Shown here piece after piece: positions 8,139-16,053 of a DNA stretch of 64,000 nt; the first letter of the stretch is position 1; every line of letters begins with the position of its first letter. The position numbers were made by a program, and so were the translations under genes. The DNA comes from Rivularia sp963920925 (GTDB taxonomy: Bacteria > Cyanobacteriota > Cyanobacteriia > Cyanobacteriales > Nostocaceae). The notes beneath the pieces are model-generated. The model saw nothing but the letters and a program-made list of their open reading frames with translations, was not told where the DNA came from and searched no databases. The stretch spans positions 62,001 to 126,000 of the forward strand of contig NZ_CAWUDI010000012.1 in NCBI RefSeq assembly GCF_963920925.1, given 5' to 3'.

Positions 8139-8651
8139 ATGACTAGCCGATGTCAGTTGAATTTAAGATTTGATGGTAGAGAAGTATTAAAGCAAGCTGC
8201 GATGAATCGCTCAAAGGAGATGGGGATTACTTTAACTGATTTTATTGCTTCTGCCCTACCCCACCACAGTCTCGCCTACCCGAACAACGATGATATTGTT
8301 AAGTTGCTAAACCAATATCGCTCCTGTTTAAAAGAAACTACTAATAACAATAAAAATACTACACTTTACCATTTATTAGAAAAAACTGATAATGTGACGA
8401 ATTTGTTTGATACTGCTTTAAATATTAAATTAAGTACCGCATCAATTATTTTCTTGAAGCTACGAGCAGAACTTTACCAACACCAAAACCTAGATAAAAC
8501 TAGTTTCAATGAATTAGTTGCCAACTTTGTTGAAGTCCGCGAACGTGACATTGCTCTAGCATTATGGTTAGTGGGCGTATGTTTTGGATTTGAGTTTTTT
8601 TGTGCAAATTATTATGAGGCAACCCAGCCTGGGTTTTTCTTAGAGTTTTAG
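8139..8651 (+). CDS. Hypothetical protein with an RHH-like start
   Basis: A 170-residue protein. The first ~40 residues ('CQLNLRFDGREVLKQAAMNR...MGITLTDFIASAL') look like the strand-helix-helix of a ribbon-helix-helix plasmid protein. The rest is helical and of unknown role, ending in a hydrophobic stretch ('DIALALWLVGVCFGFEFFCA') that could be a membrane or buried helix. The last codons overlap a hairpin followed by thymines. DNA binding is inferred from the N-terminal pattern only. Confidence 0.5.
   Translation: MTSRCQLNLRFDGREVLKQAAMNRSKEMGITLTDFIASALPHHSLAYPNNDDIVKLLNQYRSCLKETTNNNKNTTLYHLLEKTDNVTNLFDTALNIKLSTASIIFLKLRAELYQHQNLDKTSFNELVANFVEVRERDIALALWLVGVCFGFEFFCANYYEATQPGFFLEF
8621..8640 (+). 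terminator. Rho-independent terminator-like hairpin
   Basis: AACCCA / TGGGTT stem with a three-base loop, then a T-run (8634-8638), overlapping the last codons of the preceding gene. Confidence 0.5.
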
Positions 8652-8842
8652 TTCTTTAACTGCTGCTGGCTTCATTTTTATCTTTGTTTGCACCGCTTCG
8701 CAATCAATATCAAGCACCATAAAGCTTTATTAACGAGAAATTCAGCTAGCATTTTCCCTTAAATATCAGATGATAGCAAGGTTCGGGATATAGCCACCGA
8801 ATGTTTATCCGAAAGCCTCGTGATTTGTAATTCAGCTTATTA

Positions 8843-9796
8843 TCAAACCAAATCGGCAATTATATCTGTCATCTTCTTTTGTAATTTCTGCCGATTATCA
8901 TCATATTTGATAACCGTATCTGGTTTAGAATGACGGCTAAACCTCTGTGTCGCTCTGTAGTTACCATTGTTATTATCTAATACTGTAGTAATGCTGCTAT
9001 GTCTTACCCTATGTGGTGACATTTGTTTGCTAATTCCTGCTTTCTTGCATAATCCATTTACTAATCGACGAATTGCTTCTCCACTTAATCGTTTACCTCT
9101 ACCGTTATACGCAAGTACCATAAACAAAGGTTTTCTACTAAAATGACTCCTATGAGAAGTTATCAACCAATCTGTAATCGCCTCTACAGTCTTCCGACTC
9201 AAATCAACAATCACTTTTTGCGTGCCCTTCCCTTTACCTAGTATTAATAACGTACTCATTTGCCCGTCAAAATCACCTACGTTTAAATTGCAAACTTCGC
9301 TTCTGCGGAGCGCGTTATCCCACAACAAACGTAATATCGCATAATCCCGCTTACCCGATAGCGTATCCCTATCAATTAACGCTAATACTTTTGCATAATC
9401 TTTAGGAGAAATACCACTTGTATCGCGGTATGATTCAACCTTCTCCCCTTTGATATCTTCCAGGGTATACTTACACAATCCTAACTTACGTCCCATTGCT
9501 GCAAGTGACTTAATTGCGCTTAACCTTCTATTTACCGTTGCTTCTGCTAATTCCTTCTTCACCAAATGAGCTTTATATTTCAAAACTAACATCACCGCAT
9601 GATGCTGATCCAATTGTAGAAATTCTAGAACTAACTGTTGAGATGGTACGCACCCCGCAACGAATAAGAAAAAATCCTTCATATCCTTTTCATACGCTCG
9701 CTTAGTATTTAGCGATCGCGTATCGCTGAGTAATTGCTGAATAACATCGGGGTCATTATCGATGGTAATTGGGTGTGGGGAGTTCGTAAGATTCAT
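8843..9796 (-). CDS. Tyrosine recombinase (XerC/phage integrase family)
   Basis: A 317-residue site-specific recombinase of normal length. The N-terminal SAM-like core-binding domain (~15-105) is followed by the catalytic domain, with all expected residues visible: Arg164 in 'NALRRSEV', Lys at ~188 in 'GKGKG', His262-x-x-Arg265 in 'SPHRVRHS', His289 in 'FSRHS' and nucleophile Tyr298 in 'VIKYDD'. It cuts and rejoins DNA through a phosphotyrosine intermediate, here probably for resolution or integration of the mobile DNA. It is divergent from the DUF5674 gene. No att core was identified next to it. Confidence 0.92.
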   Translation of the reverse strand: MNLTNSPHPITIDNDPDVIQQLLSDTRSLNTKRAYEKDMKDFFLFVAGCVPSQQLVLEFLQLDQHHAVMLVLKYKAHLVKKELAEATVNRRLSAIKSLAAMGRKLGLCKYTLEDIKGEKVESYRDTSGISPKDYAKVLALIDRDTLSGKRDYAILRLLWDNALRRSEVCNLNVGDFDGQMSTLLILGKGKGTQKVIVDLSRKTVEAITDWLITSHRSHFSRKPLFMVLAYNGRGKRLSGEAIRRLVNGLCKKAGISKQMSPHRVRHSSITTVLDNNNGNYRATQRFSRHSKPDTVIKYDDNRQKLQKKMTDIIADLV

Positions 9797-9903
9797 GAAA
9801 ATTGAGATAGTGCGGAAATACCCATTATCGCACTATTTGACAAAAAGAAAAGATAGGAAACTTCCGTGTACACTGTATACGTTAATTATATTCCAAGTAA
9901 GGG

Positions 9904-10230
9904 GTGCGAGATTTGATTATTATTATTTCCAAGCGAGCAACCGCCTCGGAAATAGAGCATAAATTTTACATAAAAGTGGTAGTAGACATCGAACACCATA
10001 TCCTAGCTGGCGGTGGCGAAATGCATTATGATTGCGAACAGGATTTATTAGAAAATGGTAGTCAGCAACAAAACCTTTGGGGCGCAGGTTATATGCCTTT
10101 AACTGGAAACGTAACTTACGATTCGCTAATAAACATCCGCTCACGTCAGAATCGCTCAATGGAGATTCTTGACGTTAAAATAAGAGAAAATGTAACTCAA
10201 ATCGTAACTGAATTACTGGGGAAAACATGA
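9904..10230 (+). CDS. DUF5674 family protein
   Basis: A 108-residue protein matching my recollection of DUF5674: 'IIISKRATASEIE', 'IKVVVDIEHHILAGGGEMH', 'DCEQDLLENGS..QNLWGAG', 'TYDSLINIRSRQNRSMEI'. GTG 9904 gives the full frame; TTG 9913 is a possible alternative. The function of the family is unknown. Its stop overlaps the start of the next gene by four bases (ATGA), so the two form a coupled pair, an arrangement common for two-gene addiction or modification units, but no toxin function has been shown by the sequence. Confidence 0.7.
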   Translation: MRDLIIIISKRATASEIEHKFYIKVVVDIEHHILAGGGEMHYDCEQDLLENGSQQQNLWGAGYMPLTGNVTYDSLINIRSRQNRSMEILDVKIRENVTQIVTELLGKT

Positions 10231-10586
10231 ATACAGCTTACTTAGATAAAGAACATTTTCAACATTACAATATTTCTACAAGATTAAGCCATTTGGCAGC
10301 ACACCTTACTCAAATTCAATCGCTTACCATAAATAAAGCAGAGGAAAACGTAATCGTTAGTTTTATGCGTCAAAGTCTACATTTTATTGAATGGACTGTT
10401 CCTGAGTTAGTTGAGATTGATATTGATCGAGCCGCAGAATTAGTAGATTTGGGACGTATTATTGCTAGATGGCAACACAGTTGGAATAAAACCTATAAGT
10501 CAGCAAAATCTCGCAGTGAAATCGCTGATACTGCTGGTAAGCTATCAAAACGAGTCCAAGAAATCTCGGCGCACAGTACGGTGTAA
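10227..10586 (+). CDS. Hypothetical partner of the DUF5674 gene
   Basis: A 119-residue soluble helical protein, translationally coupled to the DUF5674 gene by an ATGA overlap. It looks like a four-helix bundle: 'ISTRLSHLAAHLTQIQSLTI', 'ENVIVSFMRQSLHFIEWTV', 'IDRAAELVDLGRIIARWQHSW' and a basic tail. No catalytic or DNA-binding motif is visible. Its role can only be inferred from its partner. Confidence 0.55.
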   Translation: MNTAYLDKEHFQHYNISTRLSHLAAHLTQIQSLTINKAEENVIVSFMRQSLHFIEWTVPELVEIDIDRAAELVDLGRIIARWQHSWNKTYKSAKSRSEIADTAGKLSKRVQEISAHSTV

Positions 10587-11130
10587 ATAAACCGAAAGTT
10601 ATCTTGTATTTTAGGATAATAATTAAATAAAAGTCATTTCTCAATTTACCAACATATAAAAATTTAGTAATTTAAAAAAATGCTTAAAAAAGTTGGCGTT
10701 GCTGATTGAAAGTATGAATGCGTCTAAAGTACAAACGAAAAGAACTATAAAAACGTTGTTCAATCATGCTAAAAATGTAAATTCATACCCGGATTCAGCA
10801 ACGCCAAAAAGTTTATCTGTGCTAATTTAAAATCGTCAAGTAGTTTTACTAAAAAAAGCATACAATTGGTTAATAATATAGAATTTTCATTGACAGCATT
10901 TTTTCATATAAAAACAGCATCTTTAACAAAAATAAAAATGTGTACCAAAAAGTTGATACATTACTCTTTACCAATAGAATGAGATTTGCGTGCTTTGCAA
11001 GTTGAAGTTTTGTAGTTATCTCAAGAAATGGGTAGTTATTGTTGCGTAACTCTCCCATCAATTAAGAGTTTTAGGATGAATCTCCCCATCTCCCCTGAAA
11101 AAAATCGCTCTCTTATTTGATGAATTTGAA
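10587..11130. other. Gene-free stretch containing a MITE
   Basis: Between the DUF5674 pair and the second recombinase the only structure I can support is the 111-bp element at 10695-10805. The rest is AT-rich; a 63-codon leftward frame near 10870-11061 has no protein-like pattern. Confidence 0.5.
10695..10805. mobile_element. 111-bp MITE with 8-bp target duplication
   Basis: Terminal inverted repeats start GGCGTTGCTGA (10695) and end TCAGCAACGCC (10805). Imperfect matching extends ~25 bp inward to GTATGAAT / ATTCATAC. The identical octamer AAAAAGTT flanks both sides (10687-10694 and 10806-10813), as expected of a target-site duplication. There is no coding capacity. It is presumably mobilised by an IS with the same ends, not seen in this window. 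Confidence 0.75.
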
Positions 11131-12291
11131 TTATTTATCTGGAACTGATAACAGTGGAGTAAACGCATAACTGCATTTCTTACATCGATAACTTTGATGT
11201 TTGTTGCCATCAGCTAATATCTGAAATCCATTTCTAATAAGCTCTTCTGACTTACAATTAGGACATTTTAAACTCGAAATTTTTGAATTTATTTTTCTAG
11301 TTTTTCGCTTGTCTGGTTCAGGAATAGGTATATTAATTGAATTAATTGCTTGTCTTTTAGCTTCTTCCCCACGCATATCGTACATAGCAGTGGTGTCAGC
11401 AGAAGCGTGACCTGCTAATTCTTTGACAGTAATTAAATCAACCCCCGCATACAATAAATTAGTAATAAAAGTTCTTCTGAAGTCGTGAACGGTAAATCCA
11501 TCTAAACCAGCAATTTTTCCCCTGGTTTGTAGGGCTTTTAATATGCCTTGGTCTGACATTCTTCTATATATAATATTATGACCTCTACTAAAGGGATAAA
11601 GAAGTGGTCCAGGTTGTTTTTTTCTGAATTTAACCCATTCTTTTATAACTTTTACACCTTTAGGTGGAAGGTATACTACGCGGTCTAAATTTCCTTTACT
11701 ATTGTGGATATGTAACGAGCAATTACGTGGTTTAAAATGGCTTAAGTCGAGACTCGTTACCTCACTACGACGTAACCCTACCATCAATATTCCAAGCAAT
11801 GCAGTATCCCTTAAACCCAGATTAGAATTATCATCAAGACAATGCTTCCATAAAGTCGTAATTTCTGCGTCATTAAGTGCCCTTCCTTTTAGTAACCTTT
11901 TACCGCGCACGGAAGCAATATCGGCAGCTCGTGCGTATTGTTCTCTAGTTGTTAATTCCAGCCGCCAAGCCTCTTTGAGCGTCCTTCGCAAGGCACACAG
12001 CATTTTGTTAGCCATTGCAGGGCTATATTTTTCCATCAAAATAGACCGGATTATAGCCGTATGCTGATATTTAAGTTTTGACCAATTTAAGGTCGTTGCA
12101 TCGCATTGGTTATCAGTTAATAACTTAGCAATAGTATCCAAAGCCTCGCGCATTGTCCGACGAGAGCCTTCACCGAGCGAACGTAAGTAAACCTCAGCTG
12201 GTTGCAGGGTTAAAGGTACTGGCTGGGTTAAAGCTAATGGATTATCCCGGTTTTGATTGTCTCCGATATTTAGCGGCTTGTCGTCGGACAT
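11131..12291 (-). CDS. Tyrosine recombinase with C-terminal zinc ribbon
   Basis: A 386-residue protein. Residues ~30-125 are the core-binding domain and ~135-310 the catalytic domain, with Arg174 ('VGLRRSE'), Lys199 ('NSKGN'), His269 and Arg272 ('VHDFRRT'), His295 ('LAGHASADTT') and Tyr304 ('AMYDMRG') all present. An extra ~60-residue tail carries C343-x-x-C346 and C370-x-x-C373 in the layout of the zinc ribbon at the start of IS1 InsA-type proteins ('CPNCKSEELIRNG' ... 'YRCKKCSYAF'). Such a fusion is not part of the standard integrase. A Tn3-like transposase scrap lies just upstream, so it could be a TnpI-type resolvase, which is inference. Confidence 0.9.
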   Translation of the reverse strand: MSDDKPLNIGDNQNRDNPLALTQPVPLTLQPAEVYLRSLGEGSRRTMREALDTIAKLLTDNQCDATTLNWSKLKYQHTAIIRSILMEKYSPAMANKMLCALRRTLKEAWRLELTTREQYARAADIASVRGKRLLKGRALNDAEITTLWKHCLDDNSNLGLRDTALLGILMVGLRRSEVTSLDLSHFKPRNCSLHIHNSKGNLDRVVYLPPKGVKVIKEWVKFRKKQPGPLLYPFSRGHNIIYRRMSDQGILKALQTRGKIAGLDGFTVHDFRRTFITNLLYAGVDLITVKELAGHASADTTAMYDMRGEEAKRQAINSINIPIPEPDKRKTRKINSKISSLKCPNCKSEELIRNGFQILADGNKHQSYRCKKCSYAFTPLLSVPDK

Positions 12292-12302
12292 TTCCTTAAA
12301 TT

Positions 12303-12347
12303 AAATAGTCACCCTCAAACATTTTCTATTAGTTGGGGTCACTATTT
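12303..12347. promoter_or_regulatory. Inverted repeat upstream of the zinc-ribbon recombinase
   Basis: AAATAGTCACCC (12303-12314) faces GGGTCACTATTT (12336-12347) with one mismatch, 12 bases upstream of the recombinase start. The right arm preceded by G (GGGGTCACTATTT) also resembles a Tn3-type transposon end, so it may be an operator, a recombination site or a relic transposon terminus. Confidence 0.45.
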
Positions 12348-13005
12348 CAAATTTTGCCAAAGTTGTTTTAATTTCTGAGAATTGTATCTATTACCATACT
12401 GCTACTTAGAATTAGCCGCAGCAAAGAAAACGATAAGCCACATTGCCTAAGATGTTGTAACAGGTAAGCTCTTGGCAGTGATTGATGAGCGTTAAAGGCA
12501 TTGAGCCAAGATACGTGTAAAAACCGGCAACATGGTCTATAAACTCTTGCTATGTCTAGCTTTCAAGTATATAGGGTGGAAGTTTCATTGCAGCTTCCAA
12601 TGGCTGGGGAATTGCTGTAAATTCACCACATAATCTCCGTATTTTTTGATATATCTGGTCACGTAAGGACTCAAAGCTTTAAGATATCTACGATTAACCT
12701 CTTCTCCCTGTACGGATAGCATCTGAATCGCCAACGACATATCTAATGTCTGACATAGCACTTCCCAAAAAAATGCTTATATCACAAGCATAAAACGATG
12801 TGGGAGCAAAGATAATAATTTAAGTTTTAATTCTCTTCCCGCTATTGCGATTGGAATAAGTAATAAACAAGGATAATTTTGACGTTTGGTAGAGGCAGAT
12901 AAACTTCCGGTTTGCCCAATTACAAATACTATTTCAATCAAAGAAGGTAAACTAATTGTAATAAGTAAGACCAGTTTAAACCGTTAACAACAACCAATAG
13001 CTTCT
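12348..13005. other. Decayed mobile-element stretch
   Basis: No intact gene. A leftward reading frame at 12595-12764 resembles the end of a Tn3-family transposase. The remainder is AT-rich with no frame longer than a few dozen codons. Confidence 0.45.
12595..12764 (-). pseudogene. Fragment of a Tn3-like transposase C-terminus
   Basis: Reading leftward from 12764 to TGA 12595-12597 gives ~56 residues including 'EVNRRYLKALSPY' and 'IKKYGDYVVNL'. That pattern, a conserved L-S-P-y followed ~8 residues later by I-x-x-x-G-x-Y, is what I recall from the extreme C-terminus of Tn3-family TnpA proteins. No start codon or upstream catalytic part is present, so it is a relic. Identification is by memory of the motif only. 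Confidence 0.45.
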
Positions 13006-13272
13006 GTGAGTGACAATCAACCGACTGACTACGCTGCCATCATCCGCGCTGCACAAAGTACAGTAGCGGAACCACCAGAATGGTTAACTACAGGAAAACA
13101 CGTCTACTCTCCCGAATACGGAGTAGGGGAAGTTATGGCAATACTGGGCAAACGTTTGATTATTCAGTTCGTTGAAGAAGTTAATCCTGCTCAATTTAAG
13201 GATTGGGAAGATGCACTCACTAAAGGTTCAACAGAGATGTCGGGCTGGAATCCCTATTCTTCTAAAAGGTAG
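13006..13272 (+). CDS. Small protein with a 'GVGEV' SH3-like domain, probable gene fragment
   Basis: An 88-residue frame starting at GTG 13006. The core 'HVYSPEYGVGEVMAILGKRLIIQF' is an SH3-like barrel of the type appended to helicases and CarD-like proteins. It is separated by the tnpB element from a DUF1998 fragment on the same strand, and both pieces are parts expected in one large SF2 helicase. I therefore infer that it is the left remnant of a disrupted gene whose motor domains are missing. It could instead be an independent small protein. Confidence 0.5.
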   Translation: MSDNQPTDYAAIIRAAQSTVAEPPEWLTTGKHVYSPEYGVGEVMAILGKRLIIQFVEEVNPAQFKDWEDALTKGSTEMSGWNPYSSKR

Positions 13273-13340
13273 GGAGGAAAGCCTGACCAATAAACTAACA
13301 TCGCTACGCGATACGGCTTACTATAGCTAGTTGACAAAAA

Positions 13341-14699
13341 ATGTTCACCAGCTATAAAGTAATTATGTTGTTGATGAAGTTTTTTCTAGTGAAGCAAGCC
13401 ATTACAGCAAAACTAAAACTAGAGTTGTCTGATAGCCAAAAACAATTGGTCAGACAGACAACTTTGGCATATCGTGATGCTCTAAATTATGCTTCTCACG
13501 TAGCTTTTGAGAACAATAAAATGTCTTCTGGAGTAGCTTTACAGAAAAAAGTTTATCACCAGCTTCGTTCTGTTTTTGGTTTACCTGCCCAAATGTCTTG
13601 TAATGTCCCAAGGCAAGTAGGTGCTACCTATAAATCTTTGTGGACTAAAGTTAAACAAAACTCTGAAGCTATTAAATCTGGTAGAACCAAGAAAAGATAC
13701 AAAGGATTGGACTCTGCACCTAAATTTGTTTCTAGAACTTGCGCTCTTAACTACAAAAGAGATTATTCTTTTGTCAAAGATAAAGTAAGCTTAATTACTT
13801 TATCTGGCAGAATAAAAGTCAATTATTCTGGATACAACAAGCATTTAGAATTAATTAAAAAAGGTGTAAAAATAGGTGCTGCCTCTATCTGGTACGACAA
13901 ATCTAAAAAGAACTATTACTTATTAGTTAGTCTAAATTTAGAAGTACCAGAAATAAAACCAGAAGACATTAAGCAAATTAAAGGGGTGGATGTCGGTCAA
14001 CGCTATCTAGCTGTTGCGACTAATATCCAAAATCAGACTCAGTTTTTCTCTGGTAAACAAGTTAGGCATAAAGCTGACAAATATCATAAAGCTAGAAAAT
14101 CACTACAGCAGAAAGGCACTCGTTCGGCAAAGAGAAGATTTATTTCTTTGTCTGGGAGAGAGAGACGGTTCACTGCTGATGTTAATCACTTGATTAGCAA
14201 AAAGATAGTTTCTCCTAATACTTTGATTGGATTAGAAAATCTTTTGCATATTCGTGAAAGAATAACCCGTAGAAGCAATAAAAAAGCTTCTTCTAAGCAA
14301 AGAAAAGCTAATAGAAATCGCTCTCTATGGGCTTTCGCTGAGTTACATTCATATTGCGATTACAAAGCAATATTGTCTGGTTCTCTGGCGGTTAAAGTAC
14401 CAGCGCAATTAACAAGTCAGTGTTGTCCTAAATGCGGTCATGTTTCTAAACAAAATAGACCGAATAAGGGACTAACATTTAGCTGTGTTGCTTGTAATCA
14501 TACCTTGCACGCCGATTTAGTAGGAGCGAGAAACGTCGCATTACGAACGATGCTCTTGAGGCAAGACTTTGAGAGTACGGGGCGAATTTCAGCCGTCCCT
14601 GATGTATCGCATGAAGAAACCAAAGCTAATTACCTTTCGAGGTTTTTAGAATTGAGGTGGAGCGCAGATGCAATCCCTACCTTCAGCGAAGCAAGGTAG
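13341..14699 (+). CDS. tnpB: TnpB RNA-guided nuclease (IS200/IS605 family)
   Basis: A 452-residue protein of normal TnpB length. The RuvC-like catalytic residues are all present: Asp217 in 'GVDVGQRYLAV', Glu299 in 'LIGLENL' and Asp392 in 'HADLVGARN'. The zinc-binding pairs CPKC (362-365) and CVAC (382-385) lie between the last two. The N-terminal wedge/REC-type region is complete; a likely real start is M12 or M13 rather than the first Met. It should cut DNA guided by RNA from the element's right end and favour retention of the element. No tnpA is adjacent, so mobility would need help in trans. Confidence 0.9.
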   Translation: MFTSYKVIMLLMKFFLVKQAITAKLKLELSDSQKQLVRQTTLAYRDALNYASHVAFENNKMSSGVALQKKVYHQLRSVFGLPAQMSCNVPRQVGATYKSLWTKVKQNSEAIKSGRTKKRYKGLDSAPKFVSRTCALNYKRDYSFVKDKVSLITLSGRIKVNYSGYNKHLELIKKGVKIGAASIWYDKSKKNYYLLVSLNLEVPEIKPEDIKQIKGVDVGQRYLAVATNIQNQTQFFSGKQVRHKADKYHKARKSLQQKGTRSAKRRFISLSGRERRFTADVNHLISKKIVSPNTLIGLENLLHIRERITRRSNKKASSKQRKANRNRSLWAFAELHSYCDYKAILSGSLAVKVPAQLTSQCCPKCGHVSKQNRPNKGLTFSCVACNHTLHADLVGARNVALRTMLLRQDFESTGRISAVPDVSHEETKANYLSRFLELRWSADAIPTFSEAR

Positions 14700-14701
14700 G
14701 G
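14675..14701 (+). ncRNA. Right-end hairpin, probable 3' part of the TnpB omega RNA
   Basis: Perfect 9-bp stem CCCTACCTT/AAGGTAGGG with a nine-base loop, overlapping the tnpB stop codon. In characterised TnpB systems the guide RNA covers the end of tnpB and this hairpin, and the guide is read from the flanking DNA, here beginning near 14702. Assignment by analogy. Confidence 0.4.
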
Positions 14702-14750
14702 TCGTTGAATTTCGCTAATCGACAAGCATACTGGGGAGACTTTAGAAAAA

Positions 14751-15707
14751 ATGTCCCTCCCTCTGGCACACCGGGAGGTATTTCCCCAAGCTATCTATTT
14801 TCTCCAAGATGAAAGTGGAGAAATTATTGCTTACCGCAGCGAAAGTTTAGATGAAGTACGAGGAGAAGCAAAACTGGCTTTTTTAGCTAAAAATACAGAT
14901 TTATATACCGAAGCGGAATCAGAACTTGACATTCAACCCCGCAGCTTACTGGCACAACCCCAAATTATTCCCACTCATATCAAAGATGGCAGATTGCGCT
15001 TAAGTCTGGTTTGGGGAGAAATTACCAATTCTGTCACTGGCTACAGGTTAATGAAACGTACTTACGGGAGAACTTGTAAAAATCAGAACTGTAGCAATTA
15101 TAAGAAACCACTCGAAGGTAAAACCTGTTCCCAATGTAAACGTCCTATATATTCGGCAGAAGTCACAAACCTTCAGTCAGAAGTAGTATTTGAGGAGCCA
15201 TACATTACTAAATATCAAGCACCTTGCGTGTTGGTTGAGTTCAATGAAGGGCTACAAACAGCAATTACTACGGAAGTTAATCGATGTAAAAAAGAAATTA
15301 TGCAATGTTATGGTGAATATAGGGACATTCCGGAACAATTCAAAGCTTTGTGGACTAGCGCCTCCCATTTTACTGCACTGCACAGCATACAACACCAAAT
15401 AGTCAAAGCTGTACCGTTGGTGGTTTTATCTTCCAGTTTGGATGTAGACGGAATTGTCATGGAAAAAGAAGGGAAAACTACTGGTTATTTTTATGATACT
15501 AGTGAAGGTGGTAATGGTGCAGCAGAAGCAATATTCCATCAATTATCTCGTTTTGCTGCTAAAGCCTACGCATTAGCAGTTGAATGTGATTGTGAAGGGG
15601 GCTGTCCTCGGTGTTTACACTCACCTGGTTGTCCGCAGAAGAACTTAGGATTGCATAAAGATGTTGGGTTGTTTTTGTTGGATGCGATTAGTCAAAATAA
15701 TTCTTAA
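14751..15707 (+). CDS. DUF1998 (helicase-associated zinc domain) protein, probable C-terminal fragment
   Basis: A 318-residue protein. The start 'HREVFPQAIYFLQDESGE' and the end 'FYDTSEGGNGAAEAIF' ... 'CDCEGGCPRCLHSPGC' match the C-terminal part of MrfA/YprA-type SF2 helicases, where a Cys-rich cluster (residues ~280-296) binds zinc. A second Cys set lies at ~108-135 (CKNQNC, CSQCK). The helicase motor (Walker A, DExH) is absent here and not found elsewhere in the window. With the 88-residue piece on the other side of the tnpB element, this is most simply the 3' end of a disrupted or deleted helicase gene. Confidence 0.7.
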   Translation: MSLPLAHREVFPQAIYFLQDESGEIIAYRSESLDEVRGEAKLAFLAKNTDLYTEAESELDIQPRSLLAQPQIIPTHIKDGRLRLSLVWGEITNSVTGYRLMKRTYGRTCKNQNCSNYKKPLEGKTCSQCKRPIYSAEVTNLQSEVVFEEPYITKYQAPCVLVEFNEGLQTAITTEVNRCKKEIMQCYGEYRDIPEQFKALWTSASHFTALHSIQHQIVKAVPLVVLSSSLDVDGIVMEKEGKTTGYFYDTSEGGNGAAEAIFHQLSRFAAKAYALAVECDCEGGCPRCLHSPGCPQKNLGLHKDVGLFLLDAISQNNS

Positions 15708-16053
15708 TTAAGAAATGTCAAATAATGATATTACAATTTACATATAGTGATAGCAATTTTAGATTGCTATAAATTTATTAATTTCTAATAAGACTTGGTT
15801 TACTAAAGTTAAGCTATAAACTCTGGATTCTTTAACTTTCACCACCTATAGTACAAAAACACGATCATACGTGACAAGAAAAGGGTAAAAAATTTAAGCC
15901 AATAGGAAATACTACGACTTAAGATGGAAGGCGATAGCCCGTTTACGCAGTGAGTCGTTAGACTAAGGGTGACGGACGACTTTGCGTATCGCACTTTTCG
16001 ATTACATACGATTTGGATGGATGGGGGATATAGAGGATAAGGATTTATGCGAT
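15708..16053. other. Intergenic stretch with one hairpin
   Basis: Holds the ATAGCAAT / ATTGCTAT stem at 15750-15770 and otherwise no supported gene; a 72-codon leftward frame here is not protein-like. Confidence 0.4.
15750..15770 (+). terminator. Terminator-like hairpin after the DUF1998 gene
   Basis: ATAGCAAT and ATTGCTAT form an 8-bp stem with a five-base loop, 43 bases after the stop. The T-run is poor (AAATTTATTAATTTC), so termination is only possible. Confidence 0.4.

Larger units (their letters stand above)
13321..14701 (+). mobile_element. IS200/IS605-type element with tnpB only
   Basis: The element contains tnpB and no tnpA. An imperfect hairpin (CTATAGCTAGTTGAC / GTTCACCAGCTATAA) at about 13321-13358 lies at the left side. 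At the right end CCCTACCTT (14675-14683) and AAGGTAGGG (14693-14701) form a perfect 9-bp stem spanning the tnpB stop, typical of the subterminal hairpin that is also the end of the TnpB guide (omega) RNA. Exact ends and the target tetramer were not resolved; the left boundary could lie 30-50 bases further left. Confidence 0.65.

Noticed and set aside
8139..8651. Possible toxin-antitoxin pairing with the adjacent recombinase
   Set aside because: The genes are convergent and 190 bases apart, with a terminator-like hairpin between them; there is no sign of coupling.
10870..11061. 63-residue leftward frame
   Set aside because: Low-complexity Leu/Phe/Lys translation of AT-rich DNA, no ribosome-binding site, no pattern of a real protein.
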